Shown in pieces: positions 1-9,380 of a stretch of DNA of 64,000 nucleotides; within the stretch, counting starts at the first letter, position 1, and the number at the start of each line of letters is the position of its first letter. Position numbers and translations under genes: made by a program. Origin of the DNA: Citrobacter sp. wls619 (GTDB lineage: Bacteria; Pseudomonadota; Gammaproteobacteria; Enterobacterales; Enterobacteriaceae). The stretch lies in contig NZ_SZXJ01000060.1 of assembly GCF_005281345.1 (NCBI RefSeq), forward strand, positions 25,475-89,474, read 5' to 3'. A model generated the notes under the pieces. It had not been told where the DNA came from, searched no databases, and saw nothing but the letters and a program-made list of their open reading frames with translations.

Positions 1-498
1 TAGAGTGATTCCGCCCAGAGACAGGTATCCCAACAGGGGATGTACCAGAAAGGCAATAAACAGATAAATCGGCGTCCACGGAATATCCAGCAATGAAAAC
101 AAGCTGTTCCCGGAGAGAAACTGGCGGATCTGATCGAGCTCGGCTAAAGATTGTGCCGGGTTGTTATCACCGGTGGACATTTTTCTTCTAAAAGCCGCAT
201 TAAAAACTAATTGGCTGAGCTTTATATCCAGCCTATTTCCCAGTCTTACCATGACCTGTGCGCGAGCAGATTCAATCATGGCAATAATAATGTACAAACC
301 GACAATTAATAAGGTGAGCATTAGCAGCGTCGTGGTGTTTTTACTCACCAGTACGCGATCGTAAACCTGCAACATATAGATTGCCGGCGCCAGCATAAGC
401 ATATTAATCACACAACTAAAAAACAGCAGCATCAGAAAAGTAGGTTTCGTTCCTTTTAATGCATCATTCAGTTCTGTTGGCGTATGCTGGCGCGACAT
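1..498 (-). CDS. Type I secretion ABC transporter/permease, 5' part (PrtD/AprD/HasD family)
   Basis: The first 166 codons of an inner-membrane ABC exporter; the gene runs off the left edge, so the ATPase domain is not visible. The translation starts MSRQHTPTELNDAL and has hydrophobic helices (FLMLLFFSCVINMLMLAPAI, then LLMLTLLIVGLYIIIAMIES) and the segment DIPWTPIYLF, which is characteristic of the transmembrane domain of PrtD-type exporters. These pair with a membrane fusion protein and TolC to export RTX proteins in one step. The start is well supported: AAGGAG ends 6 nt before the ATG and overlaps the stop codon of the upstream RTX peroxidase, so the two are cotranscribed and probably translationally coupled. 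The substrate is inferred to be that peroxidase. Confidence 0.9.
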   Translation of the reverse strand, partial: MSRQHTPTELNDALKGTKPTFLMLLFFSCVINMLMLAPAIYMLQVYDRVLVSKNTTTLLMLTLLIVGLYIIIAMIESARAQVMVRLGNRLDIKLSQLVFNAAFRRKMSTGDNNPAQSLAELDQIRQFLSGNSLFSLLDIPWTPIYLFIAFLVHPLLGYLSLGGITL

Positions 499-508
499 AG
501 TCTTCTCC

Positions 509-3500
509 TTATACGATCAATGAACTATTGCCATTGTTGCTGGCAAGGGTAGTCGGCATTTCCAGATAAAAATCACCCATATTAACGGTGGTCGAATTGA
601 CGCCAACTAACGTGATAGTGTCAGTGCCGATGGTCACGATAGTGTTGCCGTTATTTCCGGTGATAGAGACGCTGCTGGCAAAGTTCTCCGCGTTAATGCC
701 TAGCAAAACGAGGTCAAGGAAGTCCTGTCCGCCATTGGGATTACTGTCGAAACCCGTGATACGGTCCTGGCCGAAGTTGGCTCCGAAGGCGAAAATATCA
801 CTTCCGGTTCCGCCATCCAGGATATCGTTTCCTTCCTGACCATTGAGAATATCGTCGCCATTACCGCCAGAGAGGGTGTCGGCACCCGCGCCGCCAATCA
901 TGACGTCGTTACCGTTCCCACCCTGCAGGTTATCGGCGCCATCGCCGCCATCCAGGAAGTCATTTCCGATACCGCCAAACAACTGGTCATTGCCGCCCAT
1001 ACCGAACAGATAGTCATTACCGCTACCGCCCGTGATGATGTTGGCGATTGAATTACCAGTACCGATAAAACTACCGTTCCCGGTAAAGACCAACTCTTCC
1101 ACGTTATCGGTCAGGTCATAGCTGCTGAGAGTCGTGCGGACAATATCCGTCCCGCCGTTAAGATCTTCGATCACAACATCACCAAAATCATCAACGATGT
1201 AGGTATCATTCCCTGTGCCGCCGGTCATACTGTCAGCGCCAAGACCACCGTCCAGGATATCGTTACCCGCGTCACCTTGCAGCGTATCTTGTCCCGCCTG
1301 GCCGGAGAGAGAGTCATTACCTGCGCCGCCGACTAACAGGTCATCACCCGCGCCTCCCAGTAAGGTGTCATTGCCGTTTTCACCGCGCAGGATGTCACTC
1401 CATGCGGTGCCGATGAGCGTATTGGCACCATTATTACCCACGATCAGATCGCCAACAGGCTGCGTGGTTGTCGACGTCAGGATAACCGGGGGGTTACCTT
1501 CATCATCGACGACAGTGACGACCACCTGCAACGTGCGGCCGACCATAGCCTGGCCAGGCGTGAAGGTGGCAGATGTTGCGCCGTTGATGTTGACGAAGCC
1601 GGTCGGTGAACTCATTCTCCATTGGTAGCTGAAATTTCCGCCACTCAGGCCATCAGCGTCGGCGATACCTGAAACCACCGCCGTCAGCGTCAGACTTTCC
1701 GTTGGCGTGAGGTCATTAATCACCGGCGCACCTGTTGTCGCCTGATTACGTGGCAGGACGGCCTGAGTTTGTGCCGATACTAAGGTCTCGGCATCGCCCA
1801 TTCGGTCATTGAAACTGGCGACAACACGCAGCGGAGCGCCCTGGATTGAGCCGGGAACGCTGAACTCCACGCCGGTTGCCTGATCCTGCCATTGTCCGTT
1901 AATCAAAGCCTGCCATGTCATGGTGATTGCGACATCTGCCGCAAGACCGTTGCCATCGAGCAGGTTTGCTACGTTAACCCGTAACAGGTCACCCACCGAC
2001 GGGTTTGCACGACTGATTGCCAGGTCGCCCGTCGCGTGTTGCGCCGTGACCCACAGCTGTTGACCATCGCCAAATTCCAGTTTTTCGATATTCAACAGGC
2101 GGTCAACGCCATCATTCAGGTTCAATGCGGCATTAGGGGTGGCGTGATCGACTCTGAGGCTACCATCTGCCATTCGGGTAAAGGCATAGTTGCTACTGGC
2201 ATCGCGATACACTGCCACGTCAGTTTCCGTGCCATCGCCCTCATGCAGGATTTCGCGCACAATCGACAACTGGTTCGGTTTCAGCGTACCTGCCAGCATG
2301 TACGATTTCAGCTCAGCCATGCTTTCGGCGCTGGTGAGCCCCGGCATACCTGAAACAGCAATACGCACGTTCAGCCAGGCGTCGCCATCAATGATGTCAT
2401 TGCCGGCTTTACCCATAATGCGGTCGCTACCGCCGCCGCCGAGTAGAATGTCACTACCATCGTCCGGATTGAGTAACACCGCATCCGGATTGGCTGAACG
2501 CGCAACACCGAGAATAGCCTGCAGACCGTCGATTCTGTCGGCACCTTCCTGGGTCAGATTATTAGAGAGGGGGACACCCTGAACCGGTGCAGTACCGATC
2601 GGCTGTTCCGTACCGGTCAGGATATCATTGTGTTTCCAGCCAGACAGACCTTCGACCAGGTCAAAACGGTCGCGCAGAATAAACTCCTGCTGGTTGACGA
2701 AAATCGGGATACCCAGGTCAGAGTTAGCGCCATTAGGATCGCCTTTATGGATCGCCCAGTCGAAACCGGCCATACCATTATTACGCTGGATCCCCGCGCC
2801 CTGAACCATGATGTCATCACCGGCTTCGCCATCGTAGTCCGTATCGTTACCCTGACCGTTCAGGACATCGTGACCAATAATGGTGCTGTTGAAGAACAGC
2901 TCAGAGTTATCACCCGCGAGTGTGTCAAACCCATCACCGCCTTCCAGCCAGTCATCGCCCTCATTACCCATCAGGAAATCACCACCCGATCCCCCAAGCG
3001 CAAAGTCGTTGTCCTGCCCAGCAAAAACCTCCTGGGCATCTTCACCGACTACGACGAAGTCACTGCCCGTGCCGCCAAAGACCAGATCGTTTCCGTTACC
3101 AGAGAAGATGACATCGTGCCCGGCATCACCATGGAGGAAGTCAGCATCGCCTACGGGTGTACCAGTGTCCGTAATGATGTCATCGCCATCACCACCGTGA
3201 ACCACATCCGCTTCATCGCCGCCGTCCAGACGGTCGTCACCACCATCTCCCCACAGGCTGTCGATACCTTTCCCTCCGATGAGCGTATCGTTCCCTGCGG
3301 TACCGCCAAGCACCACATGACCATCGCCGGTATATTTCAGATAACCACCATCGGCGAAACCGTCACCGTCCACATCCACCCCAGGATCGCGCCGTACCAG
3401 CAACGGCGAGAGCAGATCTTTCAGCGGATTCCCCCATTTAGGGTCGATTTCCGTTTGCAGCACGCGGTTTACTTCGAATATATGGTCTGGGGTCTGAAAC

Positions 3501-5833
3501 AGGTTAGCAGGCAGGTGAGAAGAACCCTCTTCACCGAGATCGCTGTTGCGCATAACCAGGGCAGAAAACGAGTTGGCTTCCAGTTCGTTCAGTAAATTCA
3601 ATCCTTGTACCCGGCTCAAATAGTAGAAACGGTCGCCGTCCTGCAACATTTCCATCTGTGTTTCGAAGACAAAATTGAAGGTTGATCCGAGCATGCCGCC
3701 AAATTCATTTTTGCGTTCAGCAAGCCCTCCAATCCAGAAATCGACCTTATTCAGACCCGTTTCTTTGCTGGCCCATGCGCCGGTACTGTTGAAGAAATCC
3801 ATTGCGTCTGCTGGTGGAGCGTTGTTGGCATCACCAAATAACAGGAAATTAACCGCTGCGCGTTTACCCTCCAGGCTGGTGGCATTGAGGATCAGTTCGT
3901 GCTGACCATAGGCGGCCATAAAGTTGATTATGGAGGCCGGGTTCTTCAGATATGTGGTGAAGTCGGCCCAACTGGTGTACGGCCGAAGCTGGCTATCTCC
4001 GCTTAATGCAAAGAACTGTTCACGGGCCTGGTTCAGCGACGGCATAGCCGTATCACGTCCACGGGCAATGTTAAGCGCCCCCAAATCAAGCGGCAGGCCA
4101 ATCAGGTTATTACGCAAGGCGTCAGTAATAAACTCATCAATCTCGTTACCGACTTGTCGCGTCATACCCCGAACAATCGCGCCGATTGCCTGTTCATCGG
4201 ACACGGTGGCACCGTTAATTTCATTAAATGCCACCGGATTGAGGAATGCGGCAATCAGACCAATATCACCGCTTTGCATGTCAATGTCGGTACGCGCTAC
4301 GGTTTCTGTGAGCATTGAATGCCCGAAGCGATAAACCACGTGCGCAAATTCAGCAAAGATCTGCGGGTTGATATCTGCCGTGTTTGAAAAAACAAACGGA
4401 TCGACGGCAGGTTGTACGGTGCGAGCAAACTCCTCGAAAACGAGGTGCTGGTACTGCATTTCCGTGGAGAATCGCCCCGCCTGGAAGAGGTATTCACCGT
4501 TCCAGACCAGCGTACTGGTGTCAGCGGGTAGCTCAGTGATTTGATGTGAGGGCATCAGCCACTGGTTGATAAGGTCAATATCACCGGTTTCCAGCAGGGT
4601 GGTTTTATATTGCTCAACCAGGCGGTTATGTTCACTGTGAAATACGGCATGAACGGCAGTTAGCCCAATGTTTTCATTACCGCGCCCGTCACCGGTGATA
4701 AAGTGGCGATCCAGGAGTTCATCATCGTACGTGCCCGCTGGCTGTTGCCCGCCAATAACGTCGTCATCATCTGCCAGTAAACCCGCTTTTGGCGCGGCAG
4801 TATGCGCAATATCATCGAGAAAAGCATGCCCGGTTCGGAAGGTGCCCTCAGGTAACAGACCGCCATTGGCTTCTACCAGCCCGCTCGTGGTAACAATCTG
4901 TACTTTTCCATTTTCACTTAAAATCAAATTACCGTAACGATCAGTCGCCAGAAGCGGCACATTAAACACATCCTGATCGGTCAATTTGATGCCGAGTAGC
5001 GTTTCCGCCTGATTCTTGACGTCAGCCCAGGTTGCCAGCCCACCGTTAGCCCCACCTAATAAATTACCCGTCGGCTCAGGTTTACCGTCAATTAATACAT
5101 ATTCACGGATAAAGATCTGATGCGACGGATGAGAGGTGTAGGTTTGGTTCTGGTCGATAAATGGGGTTGTAAGGTTAACGGTTTCTCGATTTTCATCGAC
5201 CGTTGCCCGGGTTAATAACATAAAGTTGGTCGACGAACCTTCAACATATAAAGGGTCGTCGGGTTGTAATGGAATGAAGACGATGCCGTTTCCTCCTTTA
5301 GGGATGAGGTCCAGACCATGGTCAAAAAACTGACCAAAGAAAGTCATCCAGCCATTAAACGCCGGAGAAAGGCCAATGTCAGGGGATTGGTTGGGAATAG
5401 ATAAACTGCCATTTCCAGTAGTCGTCCCCCCCCCGGGAGCATCTTTTAAGGCGTTAAATGCCTCCAGCGCGGCCGGATTGGCGGCAGTTTGGTCCGAAAT
5501 TAAGTTACTAATAACACGAGGATCGGCATCAATAACCGTCCCACCAATCTGGATATAACTGGTCATTTCATCCGCATCCTGCCAGTTCAGTGCCGTTAAT
5601 CTTGGCATTGTCTGATCGGCCGAACCGTATAATTCCTGACCGGGGAGGAGATTATTCCATGAACCATCTACAGTACGCAGTCCGTAAGGTAACAGTGGAC
5701 TGGAGACTAATTCCCGTAGCATATCAGCGTTGATGCTACCATCCGGGTTAGTCGCCGTTTCGGATATTTTTATCTGCTTAAGAATAAAAGCAAGATCGTG
5801 GAGAGTGACAGTAAAGTCATATTGTGAGGCCAT
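509..5833 (-). CDS. Secreted RTX protein with animal-type haem peroxidase domain
   Basis: A 1774-residue protein. The N-terminal 780 residues carry animal haem peroxidase motifs: FFGQFFDH (distal His about 172), a GDGRGNEN segment near 381 followed by HAVFHSEHNRL, YRFGH (proximal His about 505) and ALNIARGRD (about 587-594). Glycine/aspartate-rich nonapeptides of the GGxGxDxLx type form one block at about 842-1000 and another over the last 300 residues; these are calcium-binding RTX repeats. Between them is an Ig-like stretch (YQWRMSS...TLQVVVTVVDDEG). There is no N-terminal signal peptide, and the C-terminus ends DFYLEMPTTLASNNGNSSLIV-like with hydrophobic residues, as expected for type I secretion. 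The start has AGGGG upstream. It resembles PehA-type peroxidases of Pseudomonas in architecture (from memory). Likely activity is haem-dependent oxidation outside the cell; the substrate is unknown. Confidence 0.9.
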   Translation of the reverse strand: MASQYDFTVTLHDLAFILKQIKISETATNPDGSINADMLRELVSSPLLPYGLRTVDGSWNNLLPGQELYGSADQTMPRLTALNWQDADEMTSYIQIGGTVIDADPRVISNLISDQTAANPAALEAFNALKDAPGGGTTTGNGSLSIPNQSPDIGLSPAFNGWMTFFGQFFDHGLDLIPKGGNGIVFIPLQPDDPLYVEGSSTNFMLLTRATVDENRETVNLTTPFIDQNQTYTSHPSHQIFIREYVLIDGKPEPTGNLLGGANGGLATWADVKNQAETLLGIKLTDQDVFNVPLLATDRYGNLILSENGKVQIVTTSGLVEANGGLLPEGTFRTGHAFLDDIAHTAAPKAGLLADDDDVIGGQQPAGTYDDELLDRHFITGDGRGNENIGLTAVHAVFHSEHNRLVEQYKTTLLETGDIDLINQWLMPSHQITELPADTSTLVWNGEYLFQAGRFSTEMQYQHLVFEEFARTVQPAVDPFVFSNTADINPQIFAEFAHVVYRFGHSMLTETVARTDIDMQSGDIGLIAAFLNPVAFNEINGATVSDEQAIGAIVRGMTRQVGNEIDEFITDALRNNLIGLPLDLGALNIARGRDTAMPSLNQAREQFFALSGDSQLRPYTSWADFTTYLKNPASIINFMAAYGQHELILNATSLEGKRAAVNFLLFGDANNAPPADAMDFFNSTGAWASKETGLNKVDFWIGGLAERKNEFGGMLGSTFNFVFETQMEMLQDGDRFYYLSRVQGLNLLNELEANSFSALVMRNSDLGEEGSSHLPANLFQTPDHIFEVNRVLQTEIDPKWGNPLKDLLSPLLVRRDPGVDVDGDGFADGGYLKYTGDGHVVLGGTAGNDTLIGGKGIDSLWGDGGDDRLDGGDEADVVHGGDGDDIITDTGTPVGDADFLHGDAGHDVIFSGNGNDLVFGGTGSDFVVVGEDAQEVFAGQDNDFALGGSGGDFLMGNEGDDWLEGGDGFDTLAGDNSELFFNSTIIGHDVLNGQGNDTDYDGEAGDDIMVQGAGIQRNNGMAGFDWAIHKGDPNGANSDLGIPIFVNQQEFILRDRFDLVEGLSGWKHNDILTGTEQPIGTAPVQGVPLSNNLTQEGADRIDGLQAILGVARSANPDAVLLNPDDGSDILLGGGGSDRIMGKAGNDIIDGDAWLNVRIAVSGMPGLTSAESMAELKSYMLAGTLKPNQLSIVREILHEGDGTETDVAVYRDASSNYAFTRMADGSLRVDHATPNAALNLNDGVDRLLNIEKLEFGDGQQLWVTAQHATGDLAISRANPSVGDLLRVNVANLLDGNGLAADVAITMTWQALINGQWQDQATGVEFSVPGSIQGAPLRVVASFNDRMGDAETLVSAQTQAVLPRNQATTGAPVINDLTPTESLTLTAVVSGIADADGLSGGNFSYQWRMSSPTGFVNINGATSATFTPGQAMVGRTLQVVVTVVDDEGNPPVILTSTTTQPVGDLIVGNNGANTLIGTAWSDILRGENGNDTLLGGAGDDLLVGGAGNDSLSGQAGQDTLQGDAGNDILDGGLGADSMTGGTGNDTYIVDDFGDVVIEDLNGGTDIVRTTLSSYDLTDNVEELVFTGNGSFIGTGNSIANIITGGSGNDYLFGMGGNDQLFGGIGNDFLDGGDGADNLQGGNGNDVMIGGAGADTLSGGNGDDILNGQEGNDILDGGTGSDIFAFGANFGQDRITGFDSNPNGGQDFLDLVLLGINAENFASSVSITGNNGNTIVTIGTDTITLVGVNSTTVNMGDFYLEMPTTLASNNGNSSLIV

Positions 5834-6015
5834 ACGTTATTACCCCTATCTTTACCTGTATTAGCTATCATCACCCATTTTCTATTTACAAAAACTGACA
5901 GAAGAATAGGCAGTATCAGATACCTGATTGTTATTACATGCTTAGATTCCATTCCGAAAATACAGAAGATACCCACAGCGTATTTAGAGTTGTTCTCCTG
6001 AACTGTACTTCGCAC

Positions 6016-6188
6016 AATGAGGTGCTCACCTCATTTATATAAAGGTTTGGGCGGATAGCGGATACCGTGGGCCATTGCATTAAAAGGTTTACTCATGGCG
6101 CACAGTTTTGAGAAGGGCAAGTCTTCTCAAGGCTTAAACGTGTTAGGGGGGTTGTAACCTCATATTACATTTCTGTTATGATCATAAC
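6016..6188. promoter_or_regulatory. Divergent regulatory region with three inverted repeats
   Basis: The 653-bp gap between the RTX peroxidase gene (leftward) and the FadL-like gene (rightward) contains no convincing gene. Within it are three perfect inverted repeats: AATGAGGTG-ct-CACCTCATT at 6016-6035, TTGAGAAG-N7-CTTCTCAA at 6108-6130, and GTTATGATCATAAC at 6175-6188. The rest, especially 6200-6420, is AT-rich. These are seen directly; that they are operators for the divergent genes is inference. The first has a 2-nt centre, which suits a dimeric repressor better than an RNA hairpin. Confidence 0.4.
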
Positions 6189-6486
6189 TATGGTTTTTCC
6201 TTTGCCGACTTCACTCATACTTTTCTATCAAAAGATTAAATTTTCATTTCTTTACATTAAAATTTATTACCATGCTAACGTGTTTTATAATAGTAACGTC
6301 GTAGTGTGGAATATAAAATTTAATATTGGATAAAATTCAACAAGACACCATTCCTGGTCAATGATTATGATGTTGCGAAAATCAATATAACAATCTTTGT
6401 TAAACAGAGAGGAGACTTTATCGTTTTACAGGGAAACCACAACGTTCCTCTGGCAATAAAGATTACCCTTCCAAACAGGTAACCCA

Positions 6487-7674
6487 ATGAATAAAAATAT
6501 TATTCTCATCTCCGGGATGCTCTTTTCGACTGTCGGGCATGCCAGCGCACTCTATTTCTATGAAACAGGCACCGAGGATACCGCACTGGCGGGGGCAGGC
6601 CAGGCCGCGCGCGCTCAGGATGCCGCAACCTTGCTCACTAATCCCGCCGGAATGACACGTTTACCCGATCACAAGGTGACTACCGGATTGCAGGCAATGG
6701 GGGGGGATATTCCTTACACACTCAACAACGCTTCTGTTGAACAGCAAAGTCCCGGCAATGCCATGAAGGTATTTCCTAATGCCAGTCTGTTTTACACCCA
6801 ACATCTGAACGATACCGTTTCTGCGGGAATTGGCTTATATAGCAACTATGGCCTCGGTATTGATTTTGGTGACTGGGCAGGCGATCGACTTATTAAAAAA
6901 AGCACGATGGTTGCGATGACGCTAAGTCCAGGGGTAGCATGGAAACTGAGTGATAGGGTGTCCGTTGGTGCCGCAGCCGGGCTAAACTACGGTTTTCTAT
7001 CTCTGACCCGGAATAATGATGGCAATGATCGGACGCAACACGACCATGACTGGGCGATGAACTATCGTCTTGGCCTATTAATGGATTTAACCGATCAAAC
7101 CCGTGCAGGTATTACCTGGACCAGCAAGACCGACTACCATTTCAATATTGATGGCAAGGTACGATTCCCGAACCAGCCCAATCTCGAGTATGATTTGCCG
7201 TTATCTACCCAGGTGCATGCACCACAGCAGGTAATGTTTAGCCTGGTTCACGATATTAGTCAGCAGTGGTCGCTGATGGGCGATCTTGGCTGGCAGGACT
7301 GGAGTCAGTTTGGTAGCCCGCAGATACAGGTTAATGGTCATACAAGTGACCGGACAAACCGTCTTCAGGACACATGGCATACGGCGTTGGGCGTGCAGTA
7401 TCGTCCCGATGAGCAGTGGCGAATAAATGCAGGTGTCGCATTTGACAGCTCACCGTACAAAACGCAAAGCGATGTTGCACTTTCATTACCAACCGGCGAT
7501 GAATGGCGTTTTGCCACCGGAGCGCAGTACCAAATTACCCCAGCCAGCAATATCGGGTTTGCAGTCGAATATTTGCATATGCAGTCGGCGAACGTAAAAT
7601 CGGATCCGTTTGCCGGAGAATACAAAAATCCGTGGCTATGGTTTGCCAGTGTTAACTACAGCTATCAGTTCTAG
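6487..7674 (+). CDS. FadL/TodX-family outer-membrane hydrophobic-compound channel
   Basis: A 395-residue outer-membrane protein with a signal peptide (MNKNIILISGMLFSTVGHASA). The mature start holds the family hallmark NPAGM (about residues 57-61), preceded by the ALAGAGQAARAQDAATL segment. Alternating amphipathic strands follow, and the protein ends in SVNYSYQF with the terminal aromatic residue needed for barrel assembly. The family takes up long-chain fatty acids or aromatic hydrocarbons. It is not the housekeeping fadL, which is longer and lies elsewhere in enterics. It is divergent from the RTX peroxidase and followed by a terminator and an IprA-like regulator. The ligand cannot be told from sequence. 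The ATG lies 8 nt after AGGTAA, a moderate ribosome site. Confidence 0.88.
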   Translation: MNKNIILISGMLFSTVGHASALYFYETGTEDTALAGAGQAARAQDAATLLTNPAGMTRLPDHKVTTGLQAMGGDIPYTLNNASVEQQSPGNAMKVFPNASLFYTQHLNDTVSAGIGLYSNYGLGIDFGDWAGDRLIKKSTMVAMTLSPGVAWKLSDRVSVGAAAGLNYGFLSLTRNNDGNDRTQHDHDWAMNYRLGLLMDLTDQTRAGITWTSKTDYHFNIDGKVRFPNQPNLEYDLPLSTQVHAPQQVMFSLVHDISQQWSLMGDLGWQDWSQFGSPQIQVNGHTSDRTNRLQDTWHTALGVQYRPDEQWRINAGVAFDSSPYKTQSDVALSLPTGDEWRFATGAQYQITPASNIGFAVEYLHMQSANVKSDPFAGEYKNPWLWFASVNYSYQF

Positions 7675-7777
7675 TATTTGGTTGCTTTCCGCTCATTATT
7701 AATAATCACCACGTTGAACTATCTCCCGTCATGTTGCCGTCCAACACGCGCGGTATGGCTGCATTTTTACCCATATC

Positions 7778-7801
7778 AGGCTACCTGCTGGTGGCCTTTT
7801 T
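7778..7801 (+). terminator. Rho-independent terminator after the FadL-like gene
   Basis: The stem AGGCTACC/GGTGGCCT with one mismatch closes a TGCT loop and is followed by TTTTT. It lies about 100 bp after the FadL-like stop codon. Confidence 0.65.
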
Positions 7802-7941
7802 CATTTGTTCTAATTTAAATAAAAACTCATTTCTGCTTTAAGTATCGGGCAACATATGATTTTAATAGGCTTATGAGCTATCTTCATGGAATAACCATTG
7901 ATTCACGCCACTCAATCAATTGAAAGAATACAGGTTTTCTC

Positions 7942-8571
7942 ATGCAAATTTTACCCCCGGTACGCCCAGAGCAAAGCATACAGCGTTTGACGCAAGCGCT
8001 TGAACCTATTGCCGAAAAATTCAATGTTGTTCCGCGACGACGCATCATGTGGAAATACAAAAATCAGCCTCAGCTCTACCTGTTTTTGCAAGGCGAGCTC
8101 TCTATTTTACGTTCTTCCGATGGTCTGTTGATTGTGACTGTCTATGAGCCTCATTTGTTTGGTATTGCCGAGATGATCCAACCCGTGCACGCTCACTTGC
8201 TACGTGCAGAAGCGGAATCAACAATATTACGTGTTGATGCCCATAAAGCCAGGGAACTCTTCCATCAACAAGGGTTGTGGGAGGATGCAGCTGCATTACT
8301 TGCCTATCATACCGGCTATTTATTTTACCGTGACGATTTAGTGGTGCAACAGCGTACCTATTCAGTGATACGAAATCATTTAGAGGAAATGAATCTGTTA
8401 CCACAAGAGACCCGACTGCGCGTTTCTATCCTGGATTATATTCAGGAACGTACGCATTTATCGCGCAGTAGTGTTTTAAATGTTGTCTCTGCGTTAAAAA
8501 AAGGGGGATATATTGACTTTGAACGGGGAGGGTACCTAACGTCAATCAATAAATTACCTGAGGGGTTTTAA
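7942..8571 (+). CDS. IprA/YaiV-like CRP-fold transcriptional regulator
   Basis: A 209-residue cytoplasmic regulator. The N-terminal half fits a degenerate cyclic-nucleotide-binding fold (LYLFLQGELSILRSSDGLLI, then EPHLFGIAEM). The C-terminal part is a winged helix (LDYIQERTHLSRSSVLNVVSALKKGGYI) and ends YLTSINKLPEGF, close to the ends of IprA (YaiV) proteins. IprA affects hydrogen peroxide resistance in Salmonella, but this protein is clearly divergent and probably a paralogue. It lies between the FadL-like and OmpA-like genes, so it may control them or the peroxidase; that is inference. Typical cAMP-contact residues are not apparent, so its ligand is unknown. Confidence 0.75.
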   Translation: MQILPPVRPEQSIQRLTQALEPIAEKFNVVPRRRIMWKYKNQPQLYLFLQGELSILRSSDGLLIVTVYEPHLFGIAEMIQPVHAHLLRAEAESTILRVDAHKARELFHQQGLWEDAAALLAYHTGYLFYRDDLVVQQRTYSVIRNHLEEMNLLPQETRLRVSILDYIQERTHLSRSSVLNVVSALKKGGYIDFERGGYLTSINKLPEGF

Positions 8572-8680
8572 ATAAGTCCAAAAATAAATTAAAAACCAAT
8601 TATCAACGTAGTCTAAATACCCTATTGTAGCGACACTTTATTTGTTCCAAACATAACTCTATGTCCACGATAGGAAAGCT

Positions 8681-9298
8681 ATGAAAAAGACATTTATTAC
8701 ACTCATTATTGCTAACGCTTTTACCGCAACAACCGCTTTTGCTGCTGCCGATGTCGGTACCTGGTACGCGGGGGGTAAATTTGGTTGGTCACATTATTTT
8801 GACTCCAGCACGACGCAACAAGCCAATGACCATGGGGATAAATACGGTAATGTTGGCTTTGATAGTGATAATGTGGGTGGCGGTGTATTTACCGGTTATC
8901 AAATTACACCATGGCTTGCCGTAGAAGGTGGTTACGATTACTTAGGTAATATGCAATTCAATGGTCGAAATGGTGCATCAGGTTCGCAAATGAAAAGCCA
9001 GGGGTTGCAAGTAACGATGAAAGCAAGTTATGGTCTGACCGATGCCTGGGATATTTATGGTCGGGCAGGGGCGATGGGATATCGCGCAGAATCTGATATT
9101 AAAGGAAGTAACCATTTTGACACGGGTATACGTCCGGTAGTCGCGGTGGGTACAGAGTATGCTTTCAATAAGAACTGGGCTGGACGCCTTGAATATCAAT
9201 GGGTAAGCAACGTGGGTAACGAAAACCAGATTGGTGCCAGCAGCGATATCAGTTCAGTAACGGCAGGGGTATCCTACCGTTTTGGCCAGCATGACTGA
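8681..9298 (+). CDS. OmpA-like eight-stranded outer-membrane barrel, no peptidoglycan domain
   Basis: 205 residues with a signal peptide ending AFA-AADVGTWYAGGKFGW. The body matches the OmpA transmembrane domain (WYAGGKFGWSHY, GVFTGYQITPWLAVEGGYDY, DIYGRAGAMGYRAE, WAGRLEYQW, SVTAGVSYRFG). It stops at the end of the barrel, so the periplasmic OmpA domain is absent. The barrel ends YRFGQHD rather than with a terminal aromatic residue. Such short OmpA-like proteins occur as stand-alone porins or adhesins. It has its own terminator, shared with the converging lipoprotein gene. A stand-alone barrel beside a FadL-type channel and an RTX exporter suggests an envelope-related module; its role is unknown. 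Confidence 0.85.
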   Translation: MKKTFITLIIANAFTATTAFAAADVGTWYAGGKFGWSHYFDSSTTQQANDHGDKYGNVGFDSDNVGGGVFTGYQITPWLAVEGGYDYLGNMQFNGRNGASGSQMKSQGLQVTMKASYGLTDAWDIYGRAGAMGYRAESDIKGSNHFDTGIRPVVAVGTEYAFNKNWAGRLEYQWVSNVGNENQIGASSDISSVTAGVSYRFGQHD

Positions 9299-9343
9299 GT
9301 AGATTAGTCGAACGCAGGACAATGCTTTAATTACGCAATGTAG

Positions 9344-9379
9344 AAAAAGCCTCCTCATTATTACTGAGGAGGCTTTTTT
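9344..9379. terminator. Bidirectional terminator between convergent genes
   Basis: A perfect stem GCCTCCTCA/TGAGGAGGC with a 7-nt loop is flanked by AAAAA on the left and TTTTTT on the right. It can therefore terminate both the OmpA-like gene and the reverse-strand lipoprotein gene, whose stop codon is 2 nt away. Confidence 0.9.
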
Positions 9380-9380
9380 A

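Noticed and set aside
842..980. RTX nonapeptide coding as a DNA repeat array or CRISPR
   Set aside because: The repeats are degenerate at the DNA level and in frame with protein repeats; no constant repeat with unique spacers.
1215..1628. Proline-rich open frame opposite the C-terminal RTX repeats
   Set aside because: Its composition is an artefact of reading Gly/Asp repeats in reverse; no independent evidence for a gene.
2630..3595. 321-codon open frame antisense to the RTX peroxidase gene
   Set aside because: It is the mirror of GC-rich RTX repeat coding, has no ribosome site or recognisable domain, and the peroxidase frame explains the region fully.
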